Numbered from the stretch's first letter, positions 40,864 to 50,584 are shown. The stretch is DNA of 64,000 nt from Rhodoplanes sp. (GCF_013377085.1 NZ_JACAAX010000016.1:57824-121823); one strand, 5' to 3'. A program made the numbers and translations. Notes: a model not told the origin generated them from the letters alone.

Positions 40864-42540
40864 CTACTTGGCCATCGCGTTGCGGGCCGCCTCGATCTTC
40901 GCCTTGACGGCGTCGAGGTTGAAGCTGGCGCCCTTCTGCATCGGCGGGAACTCGACCGCCGTCATGGCGAGCTTTTCCACCTGCTGCTGGACGAAGACGA
41001 AGCGCCAGAACTCGTACTTGAACCACTGGAAGTATTCCTGTGACCCCGACTTGGTGCCGTCGTCCGGCCAGCCGGTTCGCTCGAACGGATCGAGGCGCAG
41101 GTTGATCAGATAGGGCACGTCGGGCCGGGTCTTGGCGCCGAGCCAGCCGCCGGGCTGGTCGATGAAGCGGTATTTGAAGTCGCCGACCCGCACCGCGCCG
41201 AGCTCGCTCTCGCCGAAGTACCAGACCTCGTTGCGGCTGGACGGCCCCTTGCCGGTGATCAGGTTGGTCTGGTCGTAGCCGTCGAGATGCACCTTGTAGG
41301 TGCGGTCGCCGAGCTGCTTGCCCTGCTTCAGCTCCGCCACGATGTTGGGGTTGCCGGCGGCGGCGACCAGGGTCGGGAACCAGTCGAGCCCGGAGACGAC
41401 GCCGTTCTCGATCTTGCCGGCCGGCACCTTGCCGGGCCAGCGGATCATCGCCGGCGCCCGGAAGCCGCCCTCCATCACGGTGCCCTTGCTCTGCGCGAAC
41501 GGCGTCTGGCCGCCATCCGGCCAGGTGAACACCTCGGTGCCGTTGTCGGTGGTGAAGATGACGATGGTGTTGTCGTCGATGCCCATGTCCTTGAGCTTCT
41601 TCATCACCAGGCCGACGTCGTCGTCGAGCTGCGCCATGCCGGCTTCATGGATGGTCCAGCCGTTCGTCGAGTTGCGCAGCGCCTCGTATTTCGGCGACAG
41701 ATGCGTGACGATGTGCATCCGGGTGGGGTTGAGCCACAGGAAGAACGGCTTGTTGTCGGCCTTCGCCTTCTCGACAAAGTTGAGCGCGAGGTCGCGGATC
41801 TCGTCGTCGACCGTCTCCATCCGCTTCGGGCACAGCTCGCCCTTGTCCTCGATCCTCTGCTTGCCGACCTTGCCCCAGCGCGGATCGACGGTGGCGTCGT
41901 CGGTCGTGGTCGCGAAGCTGTGCAGCATGTTGCGCGGGCCGACCTGGTTGCGCAGCTCCTGCGGATAGTTCGGGTGGCAGGGATCCTCCATCGCATCGAG
42001 GTGGTAGAGATAGCCGAAGAACTCGTCGAAGCCGTGCACGGTCGGCAGGAACTCGTTCTTGTCGCCGAGATGGTTCTTGCCGAACTGGCCGGTGGCGTAG
42101 CCCATCGCCTTGAGCGTGGTGGCGATCGTCACGGCCTCGGCCGGCAGGCCGGTCGGCGCGCCCGCCTGGCCGACCGTGGTCATACCGGTGCGGACCGGCA
42201 GCTCGCCGGTGATGAAGTTCGCCCGTCCCGCCGTGCAGCTCGCCTCGGCGTAATAGTCGGTGAACAGCATGCCTTCGGCGGCGATCTTGTCGAGGTTCGG
42301 GGTGCGGCCCGCCATCATGCCGCGGCTGTAGGCGCCGATGTTCCAGATGCCGATGTCGTCGCCCATGATGACGACGATGTTGGGCCGCTGCGGTTGCGCC
42401 GCCGGCGGCTGTTGCTGCTGTTGCTGGACCGGCTGCGGCGCGGGCTGCCGCGCCGGCTGCTGGGCTACGGCGGACCCGCACAACAACGACACGGATGCGA
42501 GCACGGCTGTGCAGCCGAGAAGTCTCAGTCTGGCCGTCAT
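40864..42540 (-). CDS. Exported arylsulfatase, CxAxR type
   Basis: A 558-residue sulfatase of a different subfamily from the two paralogues. There is a signal peptide ('LLGCTAVLASVSLLCGSAVA') followed by a Pro/Gln-rich linker of about 25 residues. The modification site is Cys102 in 'ASCTAGRANFITG' (CxAxR), and metal ligands are in 'IVVIMGDDIGIWN' and 'IFTTDNGTEVF'. 'MEGGFRAPAMIRWPGK' is the conserved basic region of type I sulfatases. Prokaryotic maturases of the radical SAM kind act on both CxPxR and CxAxR sites. It lies 55 bases after the maturase gene. Confidence 0.92.
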   Translation of the reverse strand: MTARLRLLGCTAVLASVSLLCGSAVAQQPARQPAPQPVQQQQQQPPAAQPQRPNIVVIMGDDIGIWNIGAYSRGMMAGRTPNLDKIAAEGMLFTDYYAEASCTAGRANFITGELPVRTGMTTVGQAGAPTGLPAEAVTIATTLKAMGYATGQFGKNHLGDKNEFLPTVHGFDEFFGYLYHLDAMEDPCHPNYPQELRNQVGPRNMLHSFATTTDDATVDPRWGKVGKQRIEDKGELCPKRMETVDDEIRDLALNFVEKAKADNKPFFLWLNPTRMHIVTHLSPKYEALRNSTNGWTIHEAGMAQLDDDVGLVMKKLKDMGIDDNTIVIFTTDNGTEVFTWPDGGQTPFAQSKGTVMEGGFRAPAMIRWPGKVPAGKIENGVVSGLDWFPTLVAAAGNPNIVAELKQGKQLGDRTYKVHLDGYDQTNLITGKGPSSRNEVWYFGESELGAVRVGDFKYRFIDQPGGWLGAKTRPDVPYLINLRLDPFERTGWPDDGTKSGSQEYFQWFKYEFWRFVFVQQQVEKLAMTAVEFPPMQKGASFNLDAVKAKIEAARNAMAK

Positions 42541-42595
42541 ATATGGTCCTCCATGAAATACGTTATGCCGTTCTTGTGGTATGACGGCTTGCCGA

Positions 42596-43873
42596 TCAGG
42601 TCGGGACGATCGCGGGCTGGCGGGCCCGGATGCCGGCCGCGATGCGGTCGACCTCGGGGCCGGCGTGAATGAAAAAGCGCTTCAGGCCGGCGCACAGATA
42701 GTTGAGGCCCGGCTCGCCATCGGGCGTGCGGATCAGCCGGTTCTTCGGGCATTCGCCCCAGCAGTCGGCCAAGACCTCGCAGCCGCGGCAATAGGCCGGC
42801 AGCGTCTCCGACTTGGCGTATCCGAATTTCACCTGCCGGCGTGACAGCACCATGTCGGCGAGCGGCGTCTCCCGCATCGAGCCGAGCCGGTACTCCGGAT
42901 AGACGTAGTGGTCGCAGGAATAGACGCTGCCATCGTGCTCGACGGCGACCGCCTTGCCGCAGAACTCGCCGTAGATGCAGATCTGGCTCGGCAGGCCGAG
43001 ATGGCGCGCCACCAGGGTCTCGAAGTGGTTGACCAGAACGACGCCGAGGTCCTTGCGGCGCCATTCGTCGAACACCCGCGACAGGAAGTAGCCGTAGTCG
43101 TCGGGATCGACCGACCAGTCGGTGACGATCGAGTCCGGATGGCCGGGATGCGCCGCCGGGCTGTCCTTGAGCGGCAGCCGCGCCGGATCGTGCGCCTGCG
43201 GCGCCGTCGTCTCGAAGTCCTTCGCCTCGACGATAGGGATGAACTGGATGGCCTTGGCGTCGAGCTCGCTGCGCAGGAACCGGTAGATGTCGAGCGGCCG
43301 GCGGGCATTGCCGCGATGGACGCAGGTCAGCGTCGCGAACGGCACGCCGAAGCGGCGCAACAGGCCGGCCGCCGCCATCACCTTGTCGAAGGTCGGGGCG
43401 CCGCCCTTGTTGACCCGGAAAGGGTCGTGCAGCTCGCGCGGCCCGTCGATGCTCAGGCCGACCAGGAAGCGATGCTCCTTGAGGAACCGCGCCCAGCTCT
43501 CGTCGATCAGCACGCCGTTGGTCTGCAGGTCGTTCTCGATCCGCTGGCCGGCCTTGGCGTATTTGCGCTGCAGCGCCACGACCTCGTGGAAGAAGCCCAG
43601 GCCCCGCAGGGTCGGCTCGCCGCCCTGCCAGGAGAACACGACCTCCGGCCCGGTGACGCCGGCGATGTAGTTCCGGATGAACAGCTCGAGCGTCTCGCCG
43701 TCCATGTCGGCGGCACCGGGCCCGCCGGGGAGCGTCTCCTTGCTCAGATAGAAGCAATATTTGCAGTCGAGATTGCAGCGCGATCCGGCCGGCTTGGCCA
43801 TGGCGTGAAAGCGCCGCGCTCCGTGCGCAGCATAGGTCAGCGGAGCATCGTATTTGTCGATTGAATCGGACAT
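42596..43873 (-). CDS. Anaerobic-type sulfatase-maturating radical SAM enzyme (anSME)
   Basis: A 425-residue radical SAM/SPASM enzyme that converts the active-site Cys (or Ser) of sulfatases to formylglycine in the cytosol before export. The radical SAM cluster is C33-C37-C40 in 'SRCNLDCKYCFYL'. The SPASM region has Cys in 'EFCGKAVAVEHDGSVYSCDH' and the clustered 'YCRGCEVLADCWGECPKN', plus a final Cys in 'LNYLCAGL', enough for two further [4Fe-4S] clusters. The ATG at 43871-43873 begins MSDSIDKYDAPLTY, as in the family. It is first of the sulfatase block. Confidence 0.9.
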   Translation of the reverse strand: MSDSIDKYDAPLTYAAHGARRFHAMAKPAGSRCNLDCKYCFYLSKETLPGGPGAADMDGETLELFIRNYIAGVTGPEVVFSWQGGEPTLRGLGFFHEVVALQRKYAKAGQRIENDLQTNGVLIDESWARFLKEHRFLVGLSIDGPRELHDPFRVNKGGAPTFDKVMAAAGLLRRFGVPFATLTCVHRGNARRPLDIYRFLRSELDAKAIQFIPIVEAKDFETTAPQAHDPARLPLKDSPAAHPGHPDSIVTDWSVDPDDYGYFLSRVFDEWRRKDLGVVLVNHFETLVARHLGLPSQICIYGEFCGKAVAVEHDGSVYSCDHYVYPEYRLGSMRETPLADMVLSRRQVKFGYAKSETLPAYCRGCEVLADCWGECPKNRLIRTPDGEPGLNYLCAGLKRFFIHAGPEVDRIAAGIRARQPAIVPT

Positions 43874-44338
43874 ACGCACCGAGACATGACGGATGATGTC
43901 GCTGACCGCGACGGCGCGCCACCGTAGCACGCCGATGGTATGGGTCTCGGCCTAACCGCCGACGACGACACCGACTCGCGGGTTTGTGATACGCTCAAGA
44001 ACCATTGCAATCGACCGTGCCAGCACATTGTTTTCGACGCCGCGTGCCGGCGGTGGCCTGGAGGTAGGGCCGGGTTAATCCATCCCTATCTGTCCAAGTC
44101 CGGGCCTGTCCGGAGTCGCCGTGGCGGGCGGGTTACACTCGGTCGAAAACTCGGCAATAGCCCCATCGGAACTCGACCCCTGCATGGTCACGTTCGACGC
44201 TGCAGCCTATGCTTGATCACAATCGAAAACGGTTACCTTCTGGCAGCGCTGTCGCGCCCGCATCCACGACAGGCACGCCGGAAGCCGGCACGGTCGATCT
44301 TGCGAGGCGATCCGGCGCCTCGACGCAGGGGGAACGGC
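43874..44338. other. Divergent intergenic region
   Basis: This 465-base gap between the maturase gene and the divergent barrel gene should contain both promoters. No gene, repeat of the listed families or strong palindrome is seen; promoter elements could not be fixed. Confidence 0.4.
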
Positions 44339-45424
44339 ATGACCAGCACGCAGACACGGAGCGCGACCCGCTCGATCGTCGCCTCGGCCGGTATCGTAGC
44401 CGCCACGCTCGCGCTCGGCGGCGCGAGCGCATCGGCCGACGAAGGCGGCGTCAGCTTCTGGCTGCCGGGCCTTTTCGGCAGCCTCGCGGCGGCGCCGCAG
44501 CAGCCCGGTTTCTCGCTGACCTCGATGTATTATCACACGTCGGTGTCGGCCGGCGCGTCGGTCGCCCGCGCCCGCGAGATCACGATCGGGCGGATTCCCG
44601 CCTCGATCTCCGCCAACGTCCAGGCGGGCCTGAGCGCCGACGCCGACCTCGCCCTGGTGGCTCCGTCCTACACCTTCGCCACGCCCGTGCTGGGCGGCCA
44701 GGCCACCATCGGCATGATGATGGTGTCGGGTCGCAACAGCGTCGGTGTCGACGCGCTGCTCAACGCCTCGGCGCTGGTCGGACCGTTCGCGGTGTCCGGA
44801 TCGCGCTTCGACCGCGTCGACAGCGCCGTGACGGGCGTGGGCGATCTCTACCCGCAGTTCATGATGCGGTGGAACGCCGGCGTGAACAATTACCTGGCCT
44901 ACGTCACCGGCGACATCCCGGTCGGCGCCTACGATCCGAGCCGGCTCGCCAATATCGGCATCGGCCACGGCGCCGTCGACGGCGGCTTCGGCTACACCTA
45001 TTTCAATCCCGCCACCGGGCACGAGTTCTCGGCCGTCGCCGGCCTCACCTACAACTTCAAGAACCCGGACACGCAGTATCAGAACGGCGTCGACCTCCAT
45101 GTCGACTGGGGCGCCTCGCAGTTCCTCACAAAACAGCTCCAGATCGGTCTGGTGGGGTACCTTTATCAACAGATCAGTTGCGACAGCGGCTCCGGCGACC
45201 GGGTCGGCTGCTTCGAGTCGCGGGTGGCGAGCGTCGGCGCCCAGATCGGCTATATCGTGCCGATGGGCGAGGTTCAGGGCTATCTCAATCTGAAGGCCTA
45301 CAAGGAGTTCGAGTCGGAGAACCGGCCCGAGGGCTGGAACGTCTGGCTGACGCTGGTGCTGTCGCCGGCCTCCGCCACGCCCCCGCCGGCCGCCACGCCG
45401 ACCAAGCGGCTGTCGCTGAAATAA
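44339..45424 (+). CDS. Outer-membrane beta-barrel protein (SphA/phenol_MetA_deg type)
   Basis: A 361-residue exported protein. Signal peptide up to 'GGASASA'. The mature sequence alternates polar and aromatic residues in strands ('NVWLTLVLSP', 'FGYTYFNPATGHEFSAVAGL') with 'LVGYLYQQISCDSGSGDRVG' and a C-terminal barrel strand, as in the SphA / 'phenol MetA degradation' family (PF13557 by recollection). It starts at the ATG at 44339 with GGGGGAAC ahead. It is divergent from the sulfatase block and could be its outer-membrane uptake channel; this is inferred from position. Confidence 0.75.
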   Translation: MTSTQTRSATRSIVASAGIVAATLALGGASASADEGGVSFWLPGLFGSLAAAPQQPGFSLTSMYYHTSVSAGASVARAREITIGRIPASISANVQAGLSADADLALVAPSYTFATPVLGGQATIGMMMVSGRNSVGVDALLNASALVGPFAVSGSRFDRVDSAVTGVGDLYPQFMMRWNAGVNNYLAYVTGDIPVGAYDPSRLANIGIGHGAVDGGFGYTYFNPATGHEFSAVAGLTYNFKNPDTQYQNGVDLHVDWGASQFLTKQLQIGLVGYLYQQISCDSGSGDRVGCFESRVASVGAQIGYIVPMGEVQGYLNLKAYKEFESENRPEGWNVWLTLVLSPASATPPPAATPTKRLSLK

Positions 45425-45458
45425 CGGCGCCCCGCCCGCCGCGCCGCGGCCGAAACGG

Positions 45459-46058
45459 TCAGCCCAGCGCGAGCACCACCCCGACGCCGGCCACGCATGC
45501 GCCGGCGAGCCGCGCCGCATGCGGCCACGTGATCCGCCCGAGCTCGAAGCCGAGGCCGATGCCGGCGAGATGCAGCATCGCGGTCGCCGCGACAAAGCCG
45601 AGCCCGTAGGCGAACGGGCTCGAAGCCGACGGCATCTCGGCGCCGTGCGCCCAGCCGTGGAACAGCCCGAACACGGCGACCAAGAGGGCGGCCGGCACGA
45701 CCGGCAGGCGGGCCCTCAGGGCGATCAGCAGGCCGAGCACGATCACCGAGCCGGTCACCACCGGCTCCACGGCCGGCAGCGACACACCGGTGGCGCCGAG
45801 GATCGCCCCGACGACGAGCAGCCCGACAAAGGCAACCGGCACGGCCAGCACCGCGACCCCGCCGAGCGTCGCCGACCACAGGCCGACCGCCAGCATCGCG
45901 GCGAGATGGTCGGGGCCGAGCAGCGGATGCATGACGCCGTCGGCAAAGCCGTGAACGTGGGCGGTCGGCTCCCCATGCGCCGACGCGGCGGTCGCGGCGG
46001 CGAGCAGGACCAACGCCACCAGGGGCGCGGTGCGGGCGAGATCGCGGACATGTCTCAT
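45459..46058 (-). CDS. HupE/UreJ family metal transport protein
   Basis: A 199-residue membrane protein of the HupE/UreJ family, proposed to move nickel or another metal. The signal-like first helix ends near 'ASAHGEP'. The family motif 'HPLLGPDHLAAMLAVGLW' (His-x5-Asp-His) is intact, and 'GWAHGAEMP' supplies further His. About six membrane segments are predicted. No urease or hydrogenase genes are in the window. It is convergent with the barrel gene. Nickel is inferred from the family. Confidence 0.88.
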   Translation of the reverse strand: MRHVRDLARTAPLVALVLLAAATAASAHGEPTAHVHGFADGVMHPLLGPDHLAAMLAVGLWSATLGGVAVLAVPVAFVGLLVVGAILGATGVSLPAVEPVVTGSVIVLGLLIALRARLPVVPAALLVAVFGLFHGWAHGAEMPSASSPFAYGLGFVAATAMLHLAGIGLGFELGRITWPHAARLAGACVAGVGVVLALG

Positions 46059-46125
46059 CGAGGTCTCCTGGCGTTCGATATCCGATCCCCACCGGGCAAG
46101 ACGCGGGCCAAGCCGGCGCCGCCCC

Positions 46126-47550
46126 TCACACCACCTTGCCGGGATTGAGGATCGACTTGGGGTCGAGCACCGCTTTCAAGGTGCGCATCAGGTCGAGCGC
46201 GACCGGATCCTTCACGCGCGGCAGATAGTCCCGCTTCATAACGCCGATGCCGTGCTCGGCCGAGATCGAGCCGCCGCGGGCCAGCACCTCGGCGAACACC
46301 GCGTCCGACATGTCGTCCCAGCGGGCCAGATAGGCCGCCTTGTCGGCGCCGACCGGCTGGCTGACGTTGAAATGGATGTTGCCGTCGCCGAGATGCCCGA
46401 ACGGCACCGGCCGGCAACCCGGCACGACGCGCTCGGCCGCTTCGGTCGCTGCGCGGATGAAATCCGGCACCGCGGCGACCGGCACCGAGACGTCCTGCTT
46501 GATCGATCCGCCCTCGTAGCGTTGCGCGTCGGAGACGAACTCGCGCAGCCGCCAGAAGGCGTTGCGGTGCTCCAGGCTTTCCGCCATCACGGCGTCGGTG
46601 ACGAGGCCGCGCTCGATGCCGAGCGCCAGCGTCTCCTCCATCACGTCGCGCAGGCCGGTGCGGCCGCCCGACGAGAGCTCGACCAGCACGTACCAGGGGT
46701 GGATCGAGGCGAGCGGATCACGCATGCCGATGCCGTGTTCGACGGCGAACTCGATGCAGATGCGGGCGAGCAGCTCGAAGCTGGTCGCATTGCCGCCGGC
46801 GCGCTCCTGCACCAGGCCGAGCAACGCCAGCGCCGCCTCGGGCGAAGAGAGGCCGACGAAGGCGGTCTCCACCGACTTCGGCGCCGGGAACAGCTTCAGC
46901 ACGGCCGCCGTGATGACGCCGAGCGTGCCCTCGGCGCCCATGAACAGGTGCTTGAGCTCGTAGCCGGTGTTGTCCTTCTTCAGCTTGTTGAGGCCGTGCC
47001 AGATGCGCCCGTCGGGCAGCACCACCTCGAGCCCGAGCACGAGGTCGCGGGCGACCCCGTAGGCGAGCGCCGCGGTGCCGCCGGCATTGGTCGAGAGGTT
47101 GCCGCCGATCGTGCAGCTCCCCTCGGCGCCGAGCGACAGCGGGAACAGCCGGTCGACCGCCGCGGCCGCCGTCTGCGCCGTCTGCAGCACCACGCCGGCC
47201 TCGCACGTCATGGTGTTGGAGGCGGGGTCGATGTCGCGGATGCGGTCGAGCCGCTTGAGCGACAGCAGGATCTCGCCCGCGAACGGGATCTGGCCGCCGA
47301 CCAGGCCGGTGTTGCCGCCCTGCGGCACCACCGGCACGCCGAGCGCGCTGGCGAGCGTCAGGATCGCGGCGACCTCGTCGGTGGAGCCCGGCCGCAGCAC
47401 CAGCGGCGTATGGCCGTGATAGAGGCCGCGCGGCTCGACCAGGAAGGCCTCCTGCTCGGCCGGATCCGTGACGGCGTGGCGCTCGCCGACGATGGCGACG
47501 AAGCGGGCGATCTGCTCGGCGGCAAGGGTTTTTCGGAATGGCTTGTTCAT
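46126..47550 (-). CDS. FAD-linked oxidoreductase (D-lactate/D-2-hydroxyglutarate dehydrogenase type)
   Basis: A 474-residue FAD enzyme with an N-terminal PCMH-type FAD domain ('VPVVPQGGNTGLVGGQIPF', 'GSCTIGGNLSTNAGG', 'MGAEGTLGVITAAVLKLF') and a C-terminal substrate domain ('PFGHLGDGNIHFNV', 'SAEHGIGVMKRDYL') with the catalytic His and metal-binding residues of the D-2-hydroxyacid group. It matches D-2-hydroxyglutarate/D-lactate dehydrogenases in length and order. It is followed by a family D repeat. Electron acceptor and exact substrate are not known. Confidence 0.87.
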   Translation of the reverse strand: MNKPFRKTLAAEQIARFVAIVGERHAVTDPAEQEAFLVEPRGLYHGHTPLVLRPGSTDEVAAILTLASALGVPVVPQGGNTGLVGGQIPFAGEILLSLKRLDRIRDIDPASNTMTCEAGVVLQTAQTAAAAVDRLFPLSLGAEGSCTIGGNLSTNAGGTAALAYGVARDLVLGLEVVLPDGRIWHGLNKLKKDNTGYELKHLFMGAEGTLGVITAAVLKLFPAPKSVETAFVGLSSPEAALALLGLVQERAGGNATSFELLARICIEFAVEHGIGMRDPLASIHPWYVLVELSSGGRTGLRDVMEETLALGIERGLVTDAVMAESLEHRNAFWRLREFVSDAQRYEGGSIKQDVSVPVAAVPDFIRAATEAAERVVPGCRPVPFGHLGDGNIHFNVSQPVGADKAAYLARWDDMSDAVFAEVLARGGSISAEHGIGVMKRDYLPRVKDPVALDLMRTLKAVLDPKSILNPGKVV

Positions 47551-47602
47551 GTGGACCGGACTTTAGCGCGTTCTTGCGGGCGTGTGGATGGCAGGGCCGA
47601 CC

Positions 47603-47758
47603 TTCACCTCCCCCTGGGCAGCGCGGCGAAGCCGCGCCGGGGAGGTCGCCGAGCGGAGCTCGGCGGGAGGGGGCGATCGGCGAAGCCGGTGTTTGCGGCC
47701 TCACCCCACCCCGACAGCCTTCGGCTGTCGACCCTCCCCCTCCAGGGGAGGGTGAAGG
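47603..47758. repeat. Palindromic intergenic repeat, family D, copy 2 (inverted)
   Basis: Bounded by TTCACCTCCCCCTGGGCAGC and CCTCCAGGGGAGGGTGAAGG, with palindromes GCGCGGCgaaGCCGCGC and GACAGCcttcGGCTGTC. It lies just 3' of the TsaC-like stop and 5' of the FAD oxidase start, so it may carry the end of one transcript. Confidence 0.85.
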
Positions 47759-47767
47759 AACGGAGCC

Positions 47768-48782
47768 TCACCCCCGCGGGGCGGCGGCGCGGGCGAGGCG
47801 GTCGGCGATGGCAGCGCCGAGACCGTGGCGGGGAATCGGCGCGACCGCGATGACGGCGGCACCCGACGCATCGAGCGCCCGCAGATGGGCGAAGAGCGCC
47901 GCCGCCGCCTCGGCGAGGTCGCCGTGCGGCGACAGGTTCAGCACCCGCACGGCGTCGCCTGCGCCTTGCGGCAGCGCCGGGCCGAAGGCGAGCAGCGCCT
48001 CGCCGGGTGCGACCGCGGTCGCGCGCAGGCGTATTTTTGCCCGCGGCGCATAGTGGGAGGCCAGCATGCCGGGAGCGATCGGGCCGGCCTCCGGCACGAG
48101 GCCCGGCCCCGGATCGGCCGCCGGCTGAACCGGGTCGGCGAGCGGCGCCCCCAACACCTGCTCCAGCGCCTCGCGCGGAAGACCGCCGGGGCGCAGCAGC
48201 CGCGGCGTCCCGCCGAGGCAGACCACGATGGTCGATTCGAGCCCGACCGGGGTCGGCCCGCCGTCGATGACGAGGTCGATGCGCCCGGCCAGATCGGCGA
48301 CCACATGGGCCGCGGTGGTGGGCGAGACATGGCCGGAGCGATTCGCGGAGGGGGCCACGACCGGGCGGCCGCAGGCGAAAAGCAGGGCCTGGGCGACGGG
48401 ATGATCGGGCACCCGCAGGGCGAGCGTGTCGAGTCCGGCGGTGGCGAGATCGGCGACCGGGCAGCCTTCGGCCTTCGCCACCACCAGGGTCAGCGGCCCC
48501 GGCCAGAATGCCGCCGCGAGCTTTTGCGCCGCCTCGTCGAAGCGCCCCAGCGCCTGCGCCGCAGCCGTATCCGGCACATGGGCGATCAGCGGATTGAAGC
48601 GCGGCCGGCCCTTGGCCGCATAGAGCCGGGCGATCGCCTTTGCATTGGTGGCGTCGGCGCCGAGCCCGTAAACCGTCTCGGTCGGGAAGGCGACCAGGCC
48701 GCCGGCCAGGAGCGTGCGCGCGCCGGTTGCGGCCGCTTCGGGCCCTGCCGCCAGCACGCGCGTCAATATCATTGCCGTCACA
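47768..48782 (-). CDS. L-threonylcarbamoyladenylate synthase (TsaC/Sua5 family)
   Basis: About 337 residues, the long Sua5 form: an N-terminal YrdC domain ('LVAFPTETVYGLGADATN', 'KGRPRFNPLIAHV', 'PSANRSGHVSPTTAAHV') plus a C-terminal Sua5 domain after 'APGMLASHYAPRAKIRLRA'. It makes threonylcarbamoyl-AMP for tRNA t6A37 formation. Start choice: GTG at 48780-48782 has GGGAG five bases upstream; ATG at 48772 and 48805 are alternatives. It is divergent from the tRNA-Pro gene, 60 bases away. Confidence 0.88.
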
Positions 48783-48843
48783 TCGTCTCCCGTGCTTGCC
48801 GGCACAGAATCCCTTGGCTATAAGTCCGTCCTCGCCGGCGGGA

Positions 48844-48920
48844 CGGAGTGTAGCGCAGTCTGGTAGCGCACCTCGTTCGGGACGAGGGGGTCGCAGGTTC
48901 AAATCCTGCCACTCCGACCA
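48844..48920 (+). tRNA. tRNA-Pro (anticodon CGG)
   Basis: A 77-nt cloverleaf. The acceptor CGGAGTG pairs with CACTCCG, followed by A-CCA encoded in the gene. The anticodon stem-loop is CTCGTtCGGgACGAG, giving anticodon CGG. The T arm contains GCAGGTTCAAATCCTGC. It reads codon CCG. Confidence 0.93.
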
Positions 48921-49029
48921 TTCCGCCGAACGACGCGACTGCCGGCCGAGGGCGTAGGCCCGCCGGACGTCGCGAGTCAACGAGGGCCGCCGGCTGAGAG
49001 GGCCGCCCCCAGAGGCGAACGCGCCTGCG

Positions 49030-50538
49030 ATGGTGATCGAAGCGGCGCCGCGGCTTCTTCTCGATCTGTCGTGGAGCCTGCGCTGGGCCGGCTCGCCGGT
49101 CGGCATCCTGCGCGTCGAGCGCGAGCTGGCCCGCTATGCCTTCGCGACCCTCCCCACCGCGCATGCCGTCTTTTTCGATCCCGACACCAGGCAATACCGG
49201 CTGCTGGACCGCGCCATCGCGCAAAAATTCCTGGCCGGCGACGCCGTGCTCGACACGCTCGGGCTGCGCGATCCGGGCCGGGTCGGGCGGCGCAAGAGCG
49301 ACCGCATCCCGAAATTTCTCCGGCCGGCCGCCCGCTGGCTGCTGCAGTCGCGCCACATGCTGCTGCAGACGCTGGAGCGCCGGCGGCTCGCCGCGACGAG
49401 CCCCGCGGCGGCGGAACGCCTCGCGCGCCTGCAGGCGCCGCTGATCGCCGGGAAATATCGCGGCCTGATGGTGAAGCCGGACGGCTCGCGGCGCGACTTC
49501 GTCCCGCTCGATGCGCTGAAAAGCGAGCCGATAAAATTCCGGCCCGACGACATCCTGCTGTGCGCCGGCGCCGGCTGGTCGCACACCGACATCGACGCGA
49601 TTCGGGCCCAGAAGCAGGCGACGCCGTTCCGCCTCGCGCTCGTCTGCTACGACATCATCCCGATCCTGTTCCCGGACTTCTACAAGCCGCACGACGTCGA
49701 AAGCTTCACGCATTATTTCGAGGGTGCCTTCCCGGCCGCCGACCTGGTGCTGGTCAACTCGCGCCGGGTCGAGGCCGACGTGCAGACCTGGTGCGCGAGC
49801 CGCGGCCTGCCGCTGCGGCAGACCACCGTGGTGCCGCTCGGCGCCGACATCCCGGCCGCCACGGCGGCCCCGGGCGGCGCTGCCGCGCCGGCGGCCGGGG
49901 CGCTGCCGCACGGCCTCGAGCCGCAAAAATTCGCGCTGTTCGTCAGCACCATCGAGCCACGCAAGGGCCACCGGCTGCTCTACGCGGTGTGGCTGCGCCT
50001 GCTCGAGGCCGGCATCCCCCAAAAAACCGGCTTCAAGCTGGCCTTTGTCGGCCGTCCCGGCTGGATGGTCGACGACCTGGTGCGCGCGCTCGACACCGAT
50101 ACCCGCCTGCAAGGCACCCTGCTGCGGCTCGACCGGATCGACGACTCGACCATGCGGGCGCTGCAGGCGGGCGCCGCCTTCGGCCTCTATCCGTCGCGCT
50201 ACGAGGGCTACGGGCTGCCGCTGGTCGAGGCGTTCCATCTCGGCAAGGCCGTGATCGCCTCGACGGGCGGCTCGCTGCCCGAGGTCGCCGGGCCGTTCTC
50301 GCCCTGCCTCGACCCGGAGGACGCCGACGTCTGGTTCTCGACCCTGCGCCGCTGGATCGAGGATCCCTCCGCCCGCGCGCCCTACGAGCAGACGATCCGG
50401 ACCTCGTTCCGCCATCCCGGCTGGACCGAGGCCGCAGCCCTGATCTTTGGCCGCATCGAGGCCCTGCTGGCGGTTTCGGCCAGCACGGACGCCGACGCGA
50501 GCGCCGCGGCAGCCCGCGTCCGGGGTCAGGTTTCCTGA
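49030..50538 (+). CDS. Glycosyltransferase family 4 protein
   Basis: A 502-residue GT-B enzyme. 'LLDLSWSLRWAGSPVGILRV' opens the N-terminal domain; 'LVCYDIIPILFPDFYKP' and 'SRRVEADVQTWC' are typical of GT4 mannosyl-type transferases of capsule or O-antigen loci. The donor site shows 'FVSTIEPRKGHRLLYAVW' and 'GLYPSRYEGYGLPLVEAFHL' (E-x7-E with S/Y-E-G-G-like core). Sugar and acceptor are unknown. It begins 110 bases after the tRNA-Pro gene, a common site for insertion of mobile DNA, but GC is normal and no integrase is present. Confidence 0.85.
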   Translation: MVIEAAPRLLLDLSWSLRWAGSPVGILRVERELARYAFATLPTAHAVFFDPDTRQYRLLDRAIAQKFLAGDAVLDTLGLRDPGRVGRRKSDRIPKFLRPAARWLLQSRHMLLQTLERRRLAATSPAAAERLARLQAPLIAGKYRGLMVKPDGSRRDFVPLDALKSEPIKFRPDDILLCAGAGWSHTDIDAIRAQKQATPFRLALVCYDIIPILFPDFYKPHDVESFTHYFEGAFPAADLVLVNSRRVEADVQTWCASRGLPLRQTTVVPLGADIPAATAAPGGAAAPAAGALPHGLEPQKFALFVSTIEPRKGHRLLYAVWLRLLEAGIPQKTGFKLAFVGRPGWMVDDLVRALDTDTRLQGTLLRLDRIDDSTMRALQAGAAFGLYPSRYEGYGLPLVEAFHLGKAVIASTGGSLPEVAGPFSPCLDPEDADVWFSTLRRWIEDPSARAPYEQTIRTSFRHPGWTEAAALIFGRIEALLAVSASTDADASAAAARVRGQVS

Positions 50539-50584
50539 AGGTACCTTCTTGCGGACGCGCGCTCCGGCTCCCTAATCAGGGCCG

